Shown one piece after another: positions 4,995 through 6,450 of a stretch of 6,450 bases of DNA. Both the position numbers and the translations under genes were made by a program. Each line of letters begins with the position of its first letter. Positions within the stretch are counted from its first letter, which is position 1. The stretch spans positions 1 to 6,450 of the forward strand of contig CAJMRA010000149.1 in the NCBI GenBank assembly GCA_905215675.1. Direction: 5' to 3'. Origin of the DNA: an uncultured bacterium. GTDB taxonomy: Bacteria; Desulfobacterota; Desulfovibrionia; Desulfovibrionales; Desulfovibrionaceae. The notes beneath the pieces were generated by a model. That model did not search any database and was not told the DNA's origin. It worked only from the letters and a program-made list of their open reading frames with translations.

Positions 4995-6188
4995 ATGACC
5001 ACTGCTGATCTCCGCCGGAGTTCGGCCCGGCTGCTGCCGCATACGCCGAAGGCGTTTTACCGGACGGCCCTGATGGCCTTTTTCTTCATCATGGGAGTGA
5101 TTTTCGCCTCCTGGGCCATCCGTATTCCCGATGTCAAGGCGGCGCTGCATCTTTCCGACGCCGAGCTGGGCGGGCTGCTTTTCGGCGCGCCGCTGGGGCA
5201 GCTCCTCGCCATTGTGCCTTCGGCATGGCTGATCGGGCGCATCCGCAGTCGGCGTACCATCATTCTGGGGATGCTGCTCATGCCGACGGCGCTGGTGTCG
5301 CTGTCGCTGGCCGCGGGGCATGTTTCCCTGTTCGTCTGTCTGCTCTTTTTCGGCTTTGCCGACAACATGCTCAACATTGCGCTCAACTCGCAGGCCGTCG
5401 GCGTGGAAACCCTGTACGGGCGCAGCATCATGGCCACGTTTCACGGCATGTGGAGCCTCGGCGGCGTGACCGGCGGCGTCGTGGGGGCCGTTCTGGCGCC
5501 GCTCGGCGTGGCGCCCCTGTATCATTTCTGCCTGATTGCGCTGCTGGCCGTCGGCGTGCTGGCGGCGTTGCGCGGCTGGACATTGCCGCGGGAAGTCCGT
5601 ATCGGCCACCAGATGACGCAGACGCGCCGCCCGGTTCGCTTCGATATGTATCTTGCCGTACTCGGCTTCATCGCTTTCGGCAGCATGGCCACCGAAGGGG
5701 CCATGTACGACTGGAGTTCCGTCTATTTCGCGCAGGTCGTCCAGCCCGGCGAGAGCCTTGTGCGCGTGGGCTATGTGGCCTGCATGAGCGCCATGGTCCT
5801 CGGGCGTCTCATGGCCGACGGGCTGATCAATCATCACGGCGTCGCCCCCGTGTTGCAGCTCAGCGGCCTGTGCATTGCCGGCGGTATGGCGCTGGCCCTG
5901 CTCCGGCCGGAAATCGGTTTCGCCGCCGGAGGTTTCGCACTGGTGGGATTCGGCATGGCCTCCATCGTGCCCATTTGCTACAGCCTCGCGGGCAAGTCCA
6001 CCAGAGTGCCCCCGCAGGTGGGCATCTCGCTGGTGTCGTCCATCAGCTTTTTCGGCTTTCTTGCCTGTCCGCCCACGGTGGGCTTTCTTTCCCATCTTGC
6101 CGGATTGCGCTGGGCCCTGTCGCCCATTGTGGTCGTGGGCCTGCTCATCACGCTTGCCGCGCCGCTGATCCGCCGCCTGCGCCCCTGA
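4995..6188 (+). CDS. Major facilitator superfamily transporter, YbjJ-like
   Basis: A 397-residue inner-membrane secondary transporter of the major facilitator superfamily; the substrate cannot be told from sequence. About twelve helices can be placed: six in residues 24-193, a loop rich in charged residues around 195-216, and six in 217-393. The loop between helices 2 and 3 has a degenerate family motif (GRIRSRRT, 81-88). FASWAIRIP (37-45), ADNMLNIALNSQ (122-133), FHGMWSLGG (149-157) and EGAMYDWSS (234-242) match the style of the E. coli YbjJ branch, whose members have ASWATRTP, a helix-4 AEVAIN, HGFYSLG and EGSANDW at the same places; that comparison is from memory. The ATG at 4995 has AAGGAA about nine bases upstream. 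The gene lies 411 bases after the PII stop, beyond a terminator, so it is probably a separate unit. Its own promoter is not evident. Confidence 0.92.
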   Translation: MTTADLRRSSARLLPHTPKAFYRTALMAFFFIMGVIFASWAIRIPDVKAALHLSDAELGGLLFGAPLGQLLAIVPSAWLIGRIRSRRTIILGMLLMPTALVSLSLAAGHVSLFVCLLFFGFADNMLNIALNSQAVGVETLYGRSIMATFHGMWSLGGVTGGVVGAVLAPLGVAPLYHFCLIALLAVGVLAALRGWTLPREVRIGHQMTQTRRPVRFDMYLAVLGFIAFGSMATEGAMYDWSSVYFAQVVQPGESLVRVGYVACMSAMVLGRLMADGLINHHGVAPVLQLSGLCIAGGMALALLRPEIGFAAGGFALVGFGMASIVPICYSLAGKSTRVPPQVGISLVSSISFFGFLACPPTVGFLSHLAGLRWALSPIVVVGLLITLAAPLIRRLRP

Positions 6189-6213
6189 CCGGGCCGCCGA
6201 AACAATGAGGAAT

Positions 6214-6250
6214 AACACCCCCCTGAGCGCCCGCCGCCAGGGGGGCGTTT
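6214..6250 (+). terminator. Terminator after the transporter gene
   Basis: Twenty-nine bases after the TGA stop, CCCCCCTG (6218-6225) pairs with CAGGGGGG (6238-6245) around a 12-base loop. After an A-C mismatch, the stem is extended by AAC (6214-6216) with GTT (6247-6249). The downstream stretch GTTTGTTG is only moderately T-rich. Position and stem strength support a Rho-independent terminator for the transporter gene. Confidence 0.7.
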
Positions 6251-6280
6251 GTTGAGGCTCAGGACACATTACGTTTTGTC

Positions 6281-6445
6281 TTGAGGGGGAAGGAACCCCT
6301 TTGCTCTGCTGTCGATGCCCGTAAGGCTCCTTTGTCGCCTGACGGGCACGGCCTGCGGTCGCCCGTCGGGTCGCTGCTCGCGGCAAAAAGGGCCCAGCCT
6401 TTCCGCAGCGAAGCGAGGAAAGGCGTTCCCGTAGTTCCCCCTCAA
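6281..6445. repeat. Nested inverted repeats in noncoding right end
   Basis: No gene is credible in 6250-6450. The stretch is bracketed by a perfect 11-base inverted pair, TTGAGGGGGAA (6281-6291) and TTCCCCCTCAA (6435-6445), with an adjoining pair GGAACCCCTTT (6292-6302) and AAAGGCGTTCC (6419-6429) differing at one position. Inside are two further hairpins: TGCCCGT/ACGGGCA (6316-6322 with 6342-6348) continued by AGGC/GCCT (6324-6327 with 6337-6340), and CCTTTCC/GGAAAGG (6398-6404 with 6417-6423). The whole could be a structured RNA, a small repeat element, or the boundary of something starting beyond the window. Confidence 0.55.
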
Positions 6446-6450
6446 ACTCC

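Noticed and set aside
4974..6386. A 470-codon open frame antisense to the transporter gene
   Set aside because: It is a GC-bias shadow with a His/Gln/Arg-rich, domainless translation, and it crosses the transporter terminator and part of the palindromic block.

Overview
The window reads as chromosomal DNA of a GC-rich Gram-negative bacterium. The gene set (sigma-54-driven amt-PII pair, WbaP-type sugar transferase, DmsC-like membrane protein, dispersed hairpin repeats) would suit a member of the Desulfovibrionaceae. That placement is an impression from gene content and sequence style, not a database match. No phage, transposase, CRISPR, tRNA or rRNA gene is visible.

Layout. 93-1541 (minus): a complete WbaP-type undecaprenyl-phosphate hexose-1-phosphate transferase with a GTG start. 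1713-2681 (minus): a nine-helix membrane protein that loosely resembles the DmsC anchor family, without catalytic partners nearby. 2682-3020: an intergenic region, partly AT-rich, carrying a repeat copy, an inverted repeat and a near-perfect sigma-54 promoter. 3021-4223 and 4245-4583 (plus): an ammonium channel (amt) and a PII signalling protein, an obvious operon. 4584-4994: about 410 bases without a convincing gene, holding a long multi-segment hairpin ending in six T's, then a full-length three-hairpin repeat and a possible degenerate half copy. 4995-6188 (plus): a YbjJ-type major facilitator transporter followed by a terminator. 6250-6450: noncoding, dense in nested inverted repeats.

Function. 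The central module is nitrogen acquisition. Sigma-54 with an enhancer-binding activator should switch on amt-PII under nitrogen limitation, and the PII trimer would plug the Amt trimer when nitrogen is plentiful. The channel keeps all expected pore residues, but the PII T-loop lacks Tyr51, the uridylylation site of enterobacterial PII proteins. The sugar transferase would start assembly of a surface polysaccharide on the inner membrane. The DmsC-like protein and the transporter have no demonstrable link to nitrogen.

I found no clearly new multi-gene system. The most distinctive items are noncoding: a three-hairpin repeat present as two near-complete and one truncated copy, each close to a gene boundary, and an unusually long hairpin with a GNRA-type loop after the PII gene. 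The Tyr51-less PII and the orphan DmsC-like protein are the most interesting coding observations.
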